NCBI RefSeq assembly: GCF_013256425.1
Contig: NZ_CP053904.1
Span: forward strand, 1,426,001 to 1,490,000
From: Hymenobacter sp. BRD67
Lineage (GTDB): Bacteria; Bacteroidota; Bacteroidia; Cytophagales; Hymenobacteraceae
Reading direction: 5' to 3'
DNA: 64,000 nucleotides
The notes beneath the pieces were generated by a model. The model was not told the origin of the DNA and made no database searches. It worked only from the letters and a program-made list of their open reading frames with translations. This document shows positions 9,811-19,804 of the stretch, piece after piece. The translations under genes and the position numbers were made by a program. Position 1 is the stretch's first letter. Every line of letters begins with the position of its first letter.

Positions 9811-11848
9811 ATGGTTTCTTCTTCCTTCGCCGTAGTCCGCTGGCTCACGCTGCTGCTCACGCTGGTGCTGGCCAGTACCCTGGCCGGCCGTGCCCAGATT
9901 GTCGACGACTCGACCAAAGCGGTTTATGGCCCCAAGACTACCCGCGTCATCTACGAGGCCGAAGTGCGGCGCGACTCGGTGGGCGGCACGCCCCTCGATA
10001 CTACGCTTACGCAGTGGCCGCAGGCGCGGTTCTGGACGCACGATACAACGTTTCAGCAAGACCTGGGCGTGTTTGGCTCGGCTTCGCGGCCGCTGCTGTA
10101 CCAGCCCAATCTACAGCTCGGGGCCCGCTTCGGACGCAACGTGTTTGACCGCAACGTGCGCGAAGCCAGCGAGGTGCCGTACTACGACAGCCGCTCGCCC
10201 TATTCCTTTTTTCGCTACGTGCAGGGCTCGGCAGGCGAGCAGGTATTCGAGCTAAGCTACACGCGCTCGCTGAAAAAGAACTTCAGCATCGGGGTTGATT
10301 ACGAACGCATTGCCTCCAACCAGATACTGGCCACCAGCGCCGCCAGCGCCCAGGTAGAACATAATAATTTTACTATATTCGGTCGCTACCAAAACGAGAG
10401 TGGTCGCTATCACCTGCTGGCCAACTACTCGGCCAGCCGCCAGGCTACGCGGGAGCAGGGCGGTATCCAGCCCTCGGCGGCCGAGCAGGCCCGTATAAAA
10501 AAGATGGGAGGGGTTATTGACTCACTCTTCAACTACGGCAACGAGCAGGTGTACCTGACGGCAGCCAACAACATCGACGACCGCGACGCTGTGCACCTGC
10601 TCCAGACTTATCGGCTACTCACTAAGGGCTTCACCGCCTATCATGTATTCGATATCCGGCGGCAGTACAATGGCTATACCGATACTGCTTTGCCGCGCGA
10701 CGGGAGTGGTAATCTGCTATTTTATGATAATGCCCTGCGCAACCCCACGGCTACCAACGACCGCGCCACTTACCGGCAAATTGAAAACACCTTCGGCCTG
10801 CTCGGCCGCACCGAGCGCATCGAGTACAACGTGTATGGCCGCTACCGCAATGCCTGGCTGGAAGAGAAAAGCACGCCGGTGGGCCGGTCGGGTACCAACC
10901 CACGCCTCGTAGCCGTGGGCAACTCGCCCAACGACACCCTCAATGTGAAGCCGCGCTACTACGGGCAGCTTTTTCTGGGGGCACGGCCTCATTCAACTAC
11001 CACACCATTTACGCCATTGAGGTAGCGGGCGAGTATCTGCCGCTCGACAATGGCGCGGTAAAAGTAGTGGGCAACGGGCCGAATACTGGCTGCGCGGGCG
11101 CATCCGCACCGGTCCTTTATCGGCCGAGGCGCTGGTCAATTCGTACTCGCCCACCCTTACCCAACGGGTCTTTTTCGGCAATCACTACCAGTGGAATAAC
11201 CTCTCAGACAACACGGCGGCGGCCTTCGCCAATACAACCACCCAGCAGCTCACCGTGCGCCTGCAGCAGCGCCTGCCGTTCCTGGCCGACCACCGTATCG
11301 AGCTAAGCGCGGCCGTGGTTAATATTAACAATTTGGTATATTATAACCAGCAGGGAGTCCCGGCTCAGCTTAGCACCAGCAAGCAGCTGCTTATCGCGTT
11401 TGCGCGCCACCGCTTCCGGGTAGGTAATGTGTACTTCGATAACCAGGCCACCTACACGCACGGCGCCGGCGGCGACACCGCAACGTCGCGCACGGCGGGG
11501 CTACGCATTCCGGCCTTCGTTACCGAGTCGCGGGTATATTACCAGCGCCGGGTGTTCGGGCACGCTTTGTTTGCGCAGGTGGGCGGCGAGGTGTATTACC
11601 AGTCGGAGTTTCGGGGCTACGGCTACTCGCCCAGCACCCAGCAGTTTTACGTGCAGGACCAGTTTAAGCTGGGCGGCTATGCGGTGGCCAATGCCTTTGT
11701 GGCGGCCGATATCAGCTCCGCCTCCATCTTTATAAAAGTGGCCTACCTCAACCAGGGCTTGGGCGCTAATGGCTATTTTACCACGCCTTACTACACGGGC
11801 TATCCGCGCCGTTTCCAGTTTGGGGTACGGTGGCGATTTTTTAGCTAA
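9811..11848 (+). CDS. Putative outer-membrane porin (Porin_10 / PF14121-like), two frame breaks
   Basis: Large exported beta-barrel of about 679 residues. A signal peptide (residues 1-30, ending ASTLAGRAQ) is followed by the family start VYGPKTTRVIYE. Alternating aromatic strands run throughout and the protein ends WRFFS, a terminal aromatic typical of BAM-assembled barrels. This layout matches the Bacteroidota 'putative porin' family. The frame breaks at the G run 10977-10981 (repair gives FLGGTASFNYH) and at 11076-11078 (repair gives GNGAEYWLRGR), each mended by one G. I chose the ATG giving MVSSSFAVV because it sits directly before the signal peptide. Substrate unknown. lpxK is upstream and miaE 61 bases downstream. 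Confidence 0.82.
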
Positions 11849-11909
11849 ATGCCGGCCGCGCTTGGCCGGCTTATCGCTCAGGGTTAAATAAACGGGTAGC
11901 TACTCAGTT

Positions 11910-12479
11910 ATGAAAGAGAAAACCATTCTTAAGCTCAAGCTCAACACCGACCCGCGCTGGGTAGATTTGGCCAGTAAGAATCTCGAAGAAATCCTGGTTG
12001 ACCACGCCTATTGCGAGCAGAAGGCGGCCAGCACCGGCATCTCGCTCATTGTGCATTACCCCGAAAAAGAGCGACTGGTTGACGAGCTTACCCTGCTGGT
12101 AGCCGAAGAATGGAGCCATTTTGAGCGCGTGGTGCAGGAGCTGCGCAAGCGCAGCCTGCCGCTGGGCCGCCCGCGCCGCGACGAGTACGTGGTGCAGCTC
12201 ATGGCGCACATCCGCAAGGGTGGCCCGCGCGAGCGCCAGCTGCTCGACCAGCTGCTGGTGTCGGCGCTTATCGAGGCGCGCTCCTGCGAGCGCTTTAAGC
12301 TGCTGTGGCTGCACCTGCAAGACCGTGACCCTGAGCTTAGCCAGTTTTATTATGAGCTGATGGCCAGCGAAGCGGGCCACTTCGTGAGCTACGTCGACCT
12401 GGCCAAAGAATACTGCGACCCGGCCGAAGTAGATGCCCGATTGCAGGAATTGCTCAGGCTCGAAGGGAGATTGTCGTAA
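11910..12479 (+). CDS. miaE: tRNA 2-methylthio-N6-isopentenyladenosine hydroxylase MiaE
   Basis: Non-haem diiron monooxygenase of 189 residues that hydroxylates the isopentenyl group of ms2i6A37. The ferritin-like four-helix fold shows the carboxylate/histidine ligand pattern: CEQKAAS near residue 37, EEWSHFE near residue 70, EARSCERF near residue 125 and SEAGHF near residue 152. MiaE acts on the product of MiaB, encoded 9 kb away in this window. It stands between the porin and tsaE, with short gaps on both sides and no recognisable terminator. Confidence 0.92.
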   Translation: MKEKTILKLKLNTDPRWVDLASKNLEEILVDHAYCEQKAASTGISLIVHYPEKERLVDELTLLVAEEWSHFERVVQELRKRSLPLGRPRRDEYVVQLMAHIRKGGPRERQLLDQLLVSALIEARSCERFKLLWLHLQDRDPELSQFYYELMASEAGHFVSYVDLAKEYCDPAEVDARLQELLRLEGRLS

Positions 12480-12587
12480 ACCTGCCGGTGCGCGACGACC
12501 GCATGCATTAAAAAATGCCTTGCGCGCTACGAAAAAACGTCGTGCTTCCTTCGTCAGCAGGACGACCAACCGGGAAATAAAGCAAAA

Positions 12588-13025
12588 ATGTCTTCTCTTA
12601 CCCTCGAAATACCAGCGCTGGCGGCCGTGCCCACGGCCGCCCGGCAGCTCGCCGCGGCCCTTGCTGCATCGGGCCAGACCATCGTGGCCTTCGCGGGCGA
12701 GATGGGGGCGGGCAAAACGACGCTCATCCGCGCCCTGTGCGCCGAGCTGGGCGTGCACGACGACGTGAGCAGCCCCACCTTCGCCCTCGTCAACGAATAC
12801 CGTGACGGCCGTGGGCAGCCCATCTACCACTTCGACTTTTATCGGGTTGACTCCGAAGAAGAAGCTGCCCGGCTGGGCGCAGCCGAGTACTTCGATTCGG
12901 GGTATCTTTGCCTGATAGAATGGCCCAGCCGCGTCACGGGGCTGTTGCCTTCGCAGCGGCTGCTCGTGGAGCTGTCGGTAACCGGCCCGGAATCAAGACA
13001 ATTATCAATTATCAGTGAGCAGTGA
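12588..13025 (+). CDS. tsaE: tRNA threonylcarbamoyladenosine biosynthesis ATPase TsaE
   Basis: ATPase partner of TsaB/TsaD in making t6A37, which is essential in most bacteria. Visible motifs are Walker A GEMGAGKTT near residue 42, SSPTFALVNEY near residue 65, HFDFYRVDSEEEA and LIEWPSRV. The 145 residues fit the family. The last nine residues (RQLSIISEQ) are encoded by a dispersed ATTATCAGTGAGCAG-type repeat that continues past the stop, so the native C-terminus was probably replaced by repeat sequence; the conserved core is complete. MtaB, encoded at 55477, modifies the same t6A base. Confidence 0.95.
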   Translation: MSSLTLEIPALAAVPTAARQLAAALAASGQTIVAFAGEMGAGKTTLIRALCAELGVHDDVSSPTFALVNEYRDGRGQPIYHFDFYRVDSEEEAARLGAAEYFDSGYLCLIEWPSRVTGLLPSQRLLVELSVTGPESRQLSIISEQ

Positions 13026-13095
13026 GCAGTGTACAATGACTATTTGGCAGCCAGAAGCTGCTCACTATTCATTGCGCACTGCCCACTGAAATTAA
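12993..13095. repeat. Dispersed AGCAGTG / ATTATCA intergenic repeat
   Basis: Low-complexity stretch with direct copies of GTGAGCAGTGAGCAGTG and an inverted partner CACTGCCCACTG near 13077. Related tracts occur at 27273-27307 and, weaker, at 7825-7845 and 46013-46108. Similar tracts are common between genes in Cytophagales. It overlaps the end of tsaE and stops just before ald. Confidence 0.55.
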
Positions 13096-13098
13096 GTT

Positions 13099-14325
13099 AT
13101 GGCCGAACAGCTACCCTCCGGCTTTGGCGCTTTGGCGACGAGCCGCGCCTACTTCACCCAGGAGTCGATGCTGGCCGTGGACACGCGCAAGCGCAAGCTT
13201 TTCATTGGCCTGCCCAAGGAGATATCCTTGCAGGAAAACCGGCTGGGGCTCACGCCCGAAGCCGTAGTACACCTCATCAGCGAAGGCCACGAAGTAATGC
13301 TGGAAAGCGGGGCCGGCGAGCCCAGCAAGTTTTCCGACCACGACTATTCGGAGGCGGGCGCTACCATTGCCTACTCGACCGAGGAAGTTTATAAGGCCGA
13401 TATTATCCTGAAAGTGGCCCCGCCCATGATGGATGAGATTGAGCTGATGCGCCCCGGCCAAACGCTCATCTCGGCCCTGCAAATGGGTACCATGACGCCC
13501 GAATTTATCAATGCCCTGGCTCGTAAAAAGGTCAACGCCATTGGCTTCGAGCTGATAAAAGACCCCAGCGGTGCCCGGCCCGTCGTGCGCGCCATGAGCG
13601 AAATCGCCGGCTCAACGGTAATGCTCGTAGCCGCCGAGTACCTGGCCCGCTCCAACGAGGGCAAAGGCATTATTCTGGGCGGTATCACGGGGGTGCCGCC
13701 GTCGCAGGTCGTCATCCTGGGCGCGGGCACGGTAGCCGAGTACGCCGCCCGCGCCGCGCTGGGCCTGGGAGCTGAGGTAAAAGTGTTTGATAATCACTTG
13801 TATAAGCTGCGCCGCCTCAAGCACAACCTGGGCTCGCAGCTCTACACCAGCACCCTCGATACCTTTGCCCTGAGCCAGCAGATTCGGCGGGCCGATGTGG
13901 TTATTGGGGCGCTGGCCGTGGAAGAAGGGCGCATTCCGTTTATGGTGCCCGAAAGTATGGTGTCGAGCATGGCGCCGGGTTCCATCATCATCGATATCAG
14001 CATCGACCAGGGCGGCTGCTTCGAAACCAGCGAGCTGACCAGCCACAGCAAGCCAGTATTCAGAAAATACGATGTAGTGCACTACTGCGTGCCCAACATT
14101 GCCTCCCGCGTGCCCCGCACCGCCACCAACGCGCTCAGCAACATCTTCACGCCCATCCTGCAAGACATCAGCCAGCACGGCGGCATCAACGAGGCGCTGT
14201 TTACCAATGAGCATTTCCGCTCGGGCGTGTACGTCTACAAAGGCTCGCTCACGAATGCGGCCATTGCCAAGAAATTTAATATGCGGTACAAGGAACTGGG
14301 GCTGCTGATTGCGGTGCGGAATTAG
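13099..14325 (+). CDS. ald: Alanine dehydrogenase
   Basis: NAD-dependent enzyme that interconverts L-alanine and pyruvate plus ammonia. The N-terminal AlaDH/PNT domain has GLPKEISLQENRLGLTPEAV near residue 37 and ALQMGTMTP. A Rossmann domain follows with GAGTVAEYAARAALGLGA near residue 210 and the hinge segment HYCVPNIASRVPRTATNAL near residue 330. Length is 408; an N-terminal extension of about 30 residues before the core is usual in the Bacteroidota form. The start at MAEQLPSG directly follows the repeat tract. An NADP transhydrogenase alpha subunit is less likely because there is no partner gene. Confidence 0.93.
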   Translation: MAEQLPSGFGALATSRAYFTQESMLAVDTRKRKLFIGLPKEISLQENRLGLTPEAVVHLISEGHEVMLESGAGEPSKFSDHDYSEAGATIAYSTEEVYKADIILKVAPPMMDEIELMRPGQTLISALQMGTMTPEFINALARKKVNAIGFELIKDPSGARPVVRAMSEIAGSTVMLVAAEYLARSNEGKGIILGGITGVPPSQVVILGAGTVAEYAARAALGLGAEVKVFDNHLYKLRRLKHNLGSQLYTSTLDTFALSQQIRRADVVIGALAVEEGRIPFMVPESMVSSMAPGSIIIDISIDQGGCFETSELTSHSKPVFRKYDVVHYCVPNIASRVPRTATNALSNIFTPILQDISQHGGINEALFTNEHFRSGVYVYKGSLTNAAIAKKFNMRYKELGLLIAVRN

Positions 14326-14356
14326 GGGATAATGGAACTGTAGCTGTGCGTATAGT

Positions 14357-14752
14357 ATGAGCCACAATGTTTTGCTAGTAGATTGCTGGATACTAGACGA
14401 AATAGAAACAGATTATTCCCCAATGTGGGATTTGGTTTCTGTTTTGAGTCAGCGACAGCCGCAGTTATCAGAAGAGGCTATTTATACTCAATTGAGTCAA
14501 AGATTAAACTGGCTGTTTGAGCAAAATTATTTCTCGGCCTATGAAGGGCTTATTTTTAACGGTGATGAAGTAAGAATAAATATTCGCTTTTCTTTTGAGC
14601 TCGTTAAGAAGCAGGCAAAAGATTGGACAAATGCTAATCATACAGAAAAACAGCTCAGAATTTATATCACTGATTTAGGTAGGAAATATTACTTGGAAAA
14701 TTGCAGGCCTTTTCACTTTACAGATAATTCCAACGAAAAAAATAATCTGTGA
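14357..14752 (+). CDS. Low-GC orphan protein, possible winged-helix fold
   Basis: Protein of 131 residues, not recognised. Its DNA is clearly AT-richer than the flanking genes, which suggests horizontal acquisition. The sequence reads as helical segments (LSEEAIYTQLSQRLNWLFEQ) followed by a beta-like stretch and ITDLGRKYYLEN, a pattern seen at the end of winged-helix domains. An immunity-type or regulatory role is possible but not supported by neighbours. It is 31 bases downstream of ald and convergent with the flavin reductase. Confidence 0.6.
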   Translation: MSHNVLLVDCWILDEIETDYSPMWDLVSVLSQRQPQLSEEAIYTQLSQRLNWLFEQNYFSAYEGLIFNGDEVRINIRFSFELVKKQAKDWTNANHTEKQLRIYITDLGRKYYLENCRPFHFTDNSNEKNNL

Positions 14753-14775
14753 AGTGTTCAAGATGAATTAATAAA

Positions 14776-15689
14776 TTAGTAGCCCAGCAGCACCCGCCAC
14801 GCCTCGGCCACGCGGCCTTCTTCCAGCCACTGCCGGGCCAGCAGGGTCAGCTGCTTTTGCTGCTCGGCAGTATCGCTACGGTACTTGTTGAGCAAATACG
14901 CTACCATCGGCTCGGTTTTGATTTCCTCGATTTGGGCGGGCGTGGGCAGGGCGGCGCGCTCCACGTTGGCGAGCTTGGCCAGGTCGTTGCCGGTAAGCAG
15001 GTCGCTGTGGCGGATGTGCTCGGGCAGCTCATCGAAGCCTATGCCCAGGTGGCGGTTGGGGCGGCCCACGGTAAACAGGTTTTCGGGGCGCAGGCGGCTG
15101 TACCAGTCCCCACCCAGGCGCGATACGGCCTCGTACTTATGCGGGTCGATGCCGGGCCGGCCTTCGAGCAGAATATCCTCGCGCACGTGGGCCTGCACCA
15201 CGCGGCAAATCACTAGGTTGCCGTGGCCGGGGCCGGCGCCGAGCGCGATAATCTGCTCCACCACGCACTCGAAGGCCACCGGGCACTCGGCCACGCGCGG
15301 CGGCCGCACCCGGTCCGACGGCGCTTCGGTGAGGCCGGCCTTGGCAAACTCGTTGACCCCGGCCGGGTACTCGGCGCTGGCCAGCGACAGCTGCTCTACC
15401 AATGGGTAGTCGCAGAGATTAATCACCACCTCGGGCACGGCGCGCACGTTTAGCAGGGTATCCTTGTGCGAGTTGTCGCGCCCCCGGCTGGTGGGCGAAA
15501 ACACCAGAACGGGCGGGTCCATGCTCATGACGTTGAAAAAGCTGAACGGACTCAGATTGACCTGCCCCGCGGCCGAGATGGTGCTGGCAAACGCAATGGG
15601 CCGGGGCGCCACCGCGCCGATAAGGTACTGGTAAAAATCGGCGGCTGAAAGGTCGGCCGGGGCAATGGTGCGGTAGGCGGGGCGGGCAT
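14776..15689 (-). CDS. Flavin reductase-like FMN-binding protein (DIM6/NTAB type), one frame break near the start
   Basis: FMN-binding split-barrel protein. VAPRPIAFAST followed by LSPFSFFNVMSMDPPVLVF is the family signature. A C-terminal helical extension of about 70 residues (KLANVERAALPTPAQIEEI) is typical of Bacteroidota members. The core frame has no ATG, but one added C in the run at 15679-15682 connects it to an ATG (MPAPAYRTIAPADLSAADFY) and restores the usual N-terminal helix, giving about 304 residues. A TAGCTTTG box lies 24 bases upstream. Substrate or partner oxygenase unknown. Confidence 0.82.
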
Positions 15690-15712
15690 GGAGCGGGGTG
15701 GGGTTAAGGCGC

Positions 15713-15720
15713 CAAAGCTA
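15713..15720 (-). promoter_or_regulatory. Probable promoter -7 box of the flavin reductase gene
   Basis: The minus strand reads TAGCTTTG (TAnnTTTG), 24 bases before the repaired start codon. Confidence 0.5.
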
Positions 15721-15934
15721 CCTAGCTTTAGCAGCATGAGACACACGCTTTTTCTCTTGCGGCTGGTACCTGGCTGGTTATCAATCGTCCAGGCTCGATA
15801 TGCGCTGCCTGGGTTTGGCCGTCGAGGCGCTGGGGCAACTCATTTTGGAATAGCCCGCCCGGATTGCAGCTAATCAGCTATACCTTGAGCCGCCAACTGA
15901 CCGCGAACCCGTTGGTACAACTAGCTTCTGCACT

Positions 15935-16357
15935 ATGACTACCCCCGCCTGCCCCAAGTGCGACTCGAAGGAAGCCACCAAGAGCGGCGTAATCAATGAG
16001 CGCCAGCGGTTTCGGTGCAAGAGCTGCGGCTATCACTACACCGTGGCCAAGGTAGGGCGCGAGGTAAACCCCTACTATGTGGTAAAGGCCTTGCAGCTCT
16101 ACATTGAGGGCGTGAGCTACCGCGAGATTGAGCGCCTGCTCGGCGTGAGCCACGTCAGCGTGATGAACTGGGTGAAGAAGTACGGCGTGAAAGCCCCGCG
16201 CCAGACCGACTATCACCCCACGTACAAGATTCTCAACCAAAAAGAGCTGGCCGAATTCTTTCAGAAGCCCGAGAACCTGAAAAGCGCCGGGCTGGTCGTC
16301 ACCGAGCTGGGCGATAAATACATGATGATACGCTGGGAGCGCTTCCGGGCGGGGTAG
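15935..16357 (+). CDS. Stand-alone IS1 InsA-like zinc-ribbon/HTH protein
   Basis: Protein of 140 residues. The N-terminal zinc ribbon (CPKC at 6-9, CKSC near residue 30) and the following helix-turn-helix (SYREIERLLGVSHVSVMNWV, residues 66-85) are those of InsA, the DNA-binding product of IS1. There is no InsB catalytic frame downstream and no terminal inverted repeat was found. The C-terminal 40 residues (LAEFFQKPEN... VVTELGDKYMMIRWERF) are not transposase-like. I infer a domesticated DNA-binding protein, possibly a regulator. It is divergent from the flavin reductase and 370 bases upstream of a porin gene. Confidence 0.75.
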   Translation: MTTPACPKCDSKEATKSGVINERQRFRCKSCGYHYTVAKVGREVNPYYVVKALQLYIEGVSYREIERLLGVSHVSVMNWVKKYGVKAPRQTDYHPTYKILNQKELAEFFQKPENLKSAGLVVTELGDKYMMIRWERFRAG

Positions 16358-16727
16358 CGCGGGGCCGCCCGCGGCCTCAGGTACCGCTGGCCCGCCTTTG
16401 TCGCTAAACAGATATAGGTTTGCTCACTTGCTATCGCTACTGGTCTGGCTGGGGCGAGCGAGGCTTTTTTGGCGCGCTGGGCGCCCGGCGGCGATGGCTG
16501 GAAGCGCCCGTAACCCGGCGCGCGGGCTTCGGGGCAGCGTAGCAGCCGCGCGCTAATGGCCGCCCACCGCGCTGCGGTAGTGGCCGGCGAGCTATAGTGA
16601 GTTAGCAAAACTACTGCACGCTGGTACCAGGCGGCCGGTTCGGGCTGCTACTTAGCCGGACCGAACTGCCTGCGTCCGGACCCGGTGGTGGGCAATCGGC
16701 TCTCTTTTCATTAGTCAGTTTTCATTC
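16358..16727. other. 370-base intergenic region
   Basis: No credible gene. A short GC hairpin (GGGGCCGC / GCGGCCTC) directly follows the InsA-like stop at about 16362-16381 but has no T run. The remainder is GC-rich, turning AT-richer in the last 40 bases before the porin ATG, where the promoter presumably lies. Confidence 0.4.
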
Positions 16728-18238
16728 ATGCCCAACACCCGCTACGCCTTTGCTCTTGGCAGCCTGCTGCTAGCCGGCACTGTCCACGCCCAGGTTACGC
16801 CGCCGGCAGCCGGCACACCCCCGCCGCCGGCCACGCCCGCCCCGCCGCCGTCGGCACCCACCCCCGACAAATCGGTGCCGTACGGGGCCGGTATGAAGTT
16901 GAATATTTCGGCCGATGGCTCGAAGTACCTGCGCTTTATTGCCTGGACGCAGTTCTGGGCGCAGTACAACGAGAACAACTCCAATACCCTGCGCGACGGC
17001 CTGCCAAAATCCGACCAGGTGGCATTTGGGCTGCGGCGCACCCGCCTCATTATGCTGGCCCAGCTGAACCCCCGGTTTCTGCTGCTGCTCGATATGGGTA
17101 TGGAAAACCAGACGACCATCAGCGGGGGCGAGCCCAACGACCCCAATGGCCCGGCCAAGCGGGCGCCGTTTTACGTGCACAATGCTACGGGCGAGTTTCG
17201 CGTCAACAAGTACCTGAGCGTGGGGGCGGGCCTCAACTACCAGGTCGGTATTTCGCGCATGACGCAGGCCAGTACCCTAAACATCATGACGTATGACCTG
17301 CCCATCGTCAACTACCCGACCCTGGACCAGACCGACCAGTTCGGCTTCTTTATGGGGCATATGCCAAGGGCCGCATCGGAGGCTTCGACTACCGCCTGGC
17401 CATCGACGACCCGTTTGTGAGCAACCTGGCGGCCCCTACGGCCACGCCGGCCGGGCTGCGTACCAACGTGGCGGCCTTCAACCCCCGCAATACCAATAAG
17501 ATATACCAGGGGTACTTCGACTACGAGTTCTTCGACAAAGAATCCAACCTGCTGCCTTATCAGACGGGCACTTACCTGGGCACCAAGAAAGTGCTCAACA
17601 TTGGGGCGGGCTTCCACTACAATCCCAGCGGCACGTACTCGCGGCCGGCGGCGTACCCGACCACGGCTCCGGCCGACCCGTTCTCGACCACGACCACCCA
17701 CGACGTGCGCCTCTACGGGGTGGATGTGTTCTACGACGCGCCGATTGATACGACCTCTAAAACGGCCGTCACGTTATACGGCGTGTATTACAACTACAAC
17801 TTCGGGCCCAACTACGTGCGCAACGTGGGCCTGATGAACCCCGGCAACGGCCTGGCGGCGGGCGCGACTACCTCGGCCGGCCTGGTTGGCAACGCCGTGC
17901 CGCTCATCGGCACCGGCCAGAGCTACTACACGCAGCTCGGGGTGCTGCTGCCCAAAAACCTGCTCGGGCCCAAGATGAAGCTCCAGCCCTACGTGGCGTA
18001 TCTGCACAATAGCCTCAATGGCCTGCTCGATACCGATGGCAGCATCAAAGGCGTGAACGTGTACGACGCGGGCCTGAACCTCTACCTCGACGGGCACAAC
18101 GCCAAGATTACCATCAACTACCGCGCCCGCCCCGACTTCAGCGACCAGACCTTCCTGCCCGCCAATAACGGCGCCGCCACGGTCAACAGCATTCGCTACC
18201 GCCCCGAGGTAACGCTGCAAACCCAGGTCTACCTGTAA
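16728..18238 (+). CDS. Porin family outer-membrane protein, one frame break
   Basis: Exported beta-barrel of about 503 residues. A signal peptide (residues 1-21, ending TVHAQ) is followed by a proline-rich linker (residues 22-45) and then a barrel with regular amphipathic strands. Its opening strand region, LNISADGSKYLRFIAWTQFW, is typical of Bacteroidota phosphate-selective-porin-like proteins. The frame breaks at 17354-17357; one extra G turns the tail into FMGAYAKGRIGGFDYRLAIDD and joins both halves. It ends 44 bases before the MFS transporter, so the pair probably moves one substrate across outer and inner membranes. The substrate is not readable from sequence. Confidence 0.8.
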
Positions 18239-18282
18239 ACAACGCCCGCAAGCGCATTCGCCACTATTTCCCAGCCTTCATC

Positions 18283-19761
18283 ATGGAACAAAGCCTGAAC
18301 CCCGCCGCCTATGGTGCGGCCGTGGATGCGCCGGCGGCGCATGATAACAACCAGGTCGATACCAAAACCATCTGGCAGGTCATCACGGCCTCGTCGGTGG
18401 GTACGGTTATTGAATGGTACGATTTCTATATATTTGGGTCGCTGGCGGCTATTATCGGGCCGGTGCTGTTTGGCTCGAAGGGCAAGCCGGAGGAGACCCT
18501 GCTGGGTATTCTGGCGGTATTTGGCGTAGGCTTCGTGGTGCGGCCGTTTGGCGCCGTGGTGTTTGGGCGCATCGGCGACATGGTGGGGCGCAAGTACACC
18601 TTCCTGGTTACGCTGCTGATTATGGGCGGGGCTACTTTCATCACCGGCCTCATCCCGAGCTACGACAAGATTGGCATCGTGGCACCGCTCATTGTGGTGG
18701 TGCTGCGCCTGCTGCAGGGCCTGGCCCTGGGCGGCGAGTACGGCGGTGCGGCCACCTACGTGGCCGAGTATGCCCCCGACAGCAAGCGCGGCTACTACAC
18801 CAGCTTCATCCAGATTACGGCCACTGGCGGCCTTATTCTCAGTATCCTGGTGATTGTGATAGCCCGCAAGGCCATGGGCGAAGCGGCCTTCAAGGAGTGG
18901 GGCTGGCGCGTGCCGTTCCTGCTCTCGGGCTTCCTGGTCGTGGCCTCGTACTACATCCGCAAGAAGCTGCACGAGTCGCCGCTGTTTGCCAAGGCTAAGG
19001 CCACCGGCACCACCAGTAAGAGCCCGCTGCGCGACTCGTTTGTGAACCCGGTGAACCGTCGCCTGGTGCTCATCGCTCTTTTCGGCGTCACGATGGGCCA
19101 GGGCGTCATCTTCTACACGAGCCAGTTTTTCGCCTACTCGTTCATGAATGCTACCCTGAAAATGGACCTCATGGATTCCAGCACGGCGCTGGTAATTGCG
19201 ATGGTGCTGGCCACGCCGCTGTTCGTGTACTTCGGCTCGCTCTCCGACCGCATCGGCCGCAAGCGCATCATCATGACGGGCATGATTTGCGGCGCGCTGT
19301 TCACTATTCCGCTTTTCTACGGTATCAAGGCCTACGCCGGGCCGCTCAGCGAAATAACCCCCGCCACCGTGGACGCCGCCGGCAAGGCCGTGCCCGCCGT
19401 AATGAAAGCCCTCGCGCCCAACGTGCCCATGATTACGCTACTCACCTTCATCCTGGTGCTGTTCGTGACGATGGTGTACGGTCCCATCGCCGCCTACCTC
19501 GTCGAGCTGTTCCCGACCAGCGTGCGCTACACCTCCCTTTCGCTGCCCTACCACATTGGCAATGGCGTATTTGGCGGCTTCGTGCCGTTGGTAGCTACCT
19601 GGATTGGCGTGTGGGCCACGGCCCAGCCGGCCGGCACCTTTGCGAAGGAGCACAGCAGCCTGCTCGGGCTTGTTTACCCGGTTACCATCGCCCTCCTGTG
19701 CTTCTTCGTGGGCATGGCCCTGATGAAGGATACCCGCAACGTGAAGCTGATGGACAGCTGA
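18283..19761 (+). CDS. MFS transporter, metabolite:H+ symporter (MHS) family
   Basis: Twelve-helix inner-membrane symporter of 492 residues. Family motifs are VIEWYDFYIFG near residue 44, GRIGDMVGRKYT near residue 98, LGGEYGGAATYVAEYAP near residue 148 and LSDRIGRKR near residue 320. MHS members carry organic acids and compatible solutes such as citrate, alpha-ketoglutarate, shikimate and proline. It follows the porin at 44 bases and is closed by a terminator, so porin and transporter look like one unit. The adjacent transporter-kinase and acs genes make a carboxylate a reasonable guess. A 17-bp tandem duplication spans its stop codon. Confidence 0.9.
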   Translation: MEQSLNPAAYGAAVDAPAAHDNNQVDTKTIWQVITASSVGTVIEWYDFYIFGSLAAIIGPVLFGSKGKPEETLLGILAVFGVGFVVRPFGAVVFGRIGDMVGRKYTFLVTLLIMGGATFITGLIPSYDKIGIVAPLIVVVLRLLQGLALGGEYGGAATYVAEYAPDSKRGYYTSFIQITATGGLILSILVIVIARKAMGEAAFKEWGWRVPFLLSGFLVVASYYIRKKLHESPLFAKAKATGTTSKSPLRDSFVNPVNRRLVLIALFGVTMGQGVIFYTSQFFAYSFMNATLKMDLMDSSTALVIAMVLATPLFVYFGSLSDRIGRKRIIMTGMICGALFTIPLFYGIKAYAGPLSEITPATVDAAGKAVPAVMKALAPNVPMITLLTFILVLFVTMVYGPIAAYLVELFPTSVRYTSLSLPYHIGNGVFGGFVPLVATWIGVWATAQPAGTFAKEHSSLLGLVYPVTIALLCFFVGMALMKDTRNVKLMDS

Positions 19762-19785
19762 AGCTGATGGACAGCTGAAGCTGAT
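19744..19785. repeat. 17-bp tandem repeat across the MFS stop codon
   Basis: AAGCTGATGGACAGCTG occurs twice in direct succession (19744-19760, 19761-19777) and begins a third time. The first copy contains the last codons and its junction with the second forms the TGA stop. Confidence 0.8.
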
Positions 19786-19804
19786 AACAGCCTGATTTCT
19801 ATCT

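Noticed and set aside
15736..15873. Small plus-strand open frame beginning MRHTLFLLRLVPGWL
   Set aside because: Hydrophobic start is suggestive, but there is no recognisable continuation and a different frame of the same stretch looks equally protein-like; at most a remnant.
16261..16608. Minus-strand open frame over the end of the InsA-like gene and the following gap
   Set aside because: Low-complexity arginine/alanine/proline sequence and overlap with a better gene.
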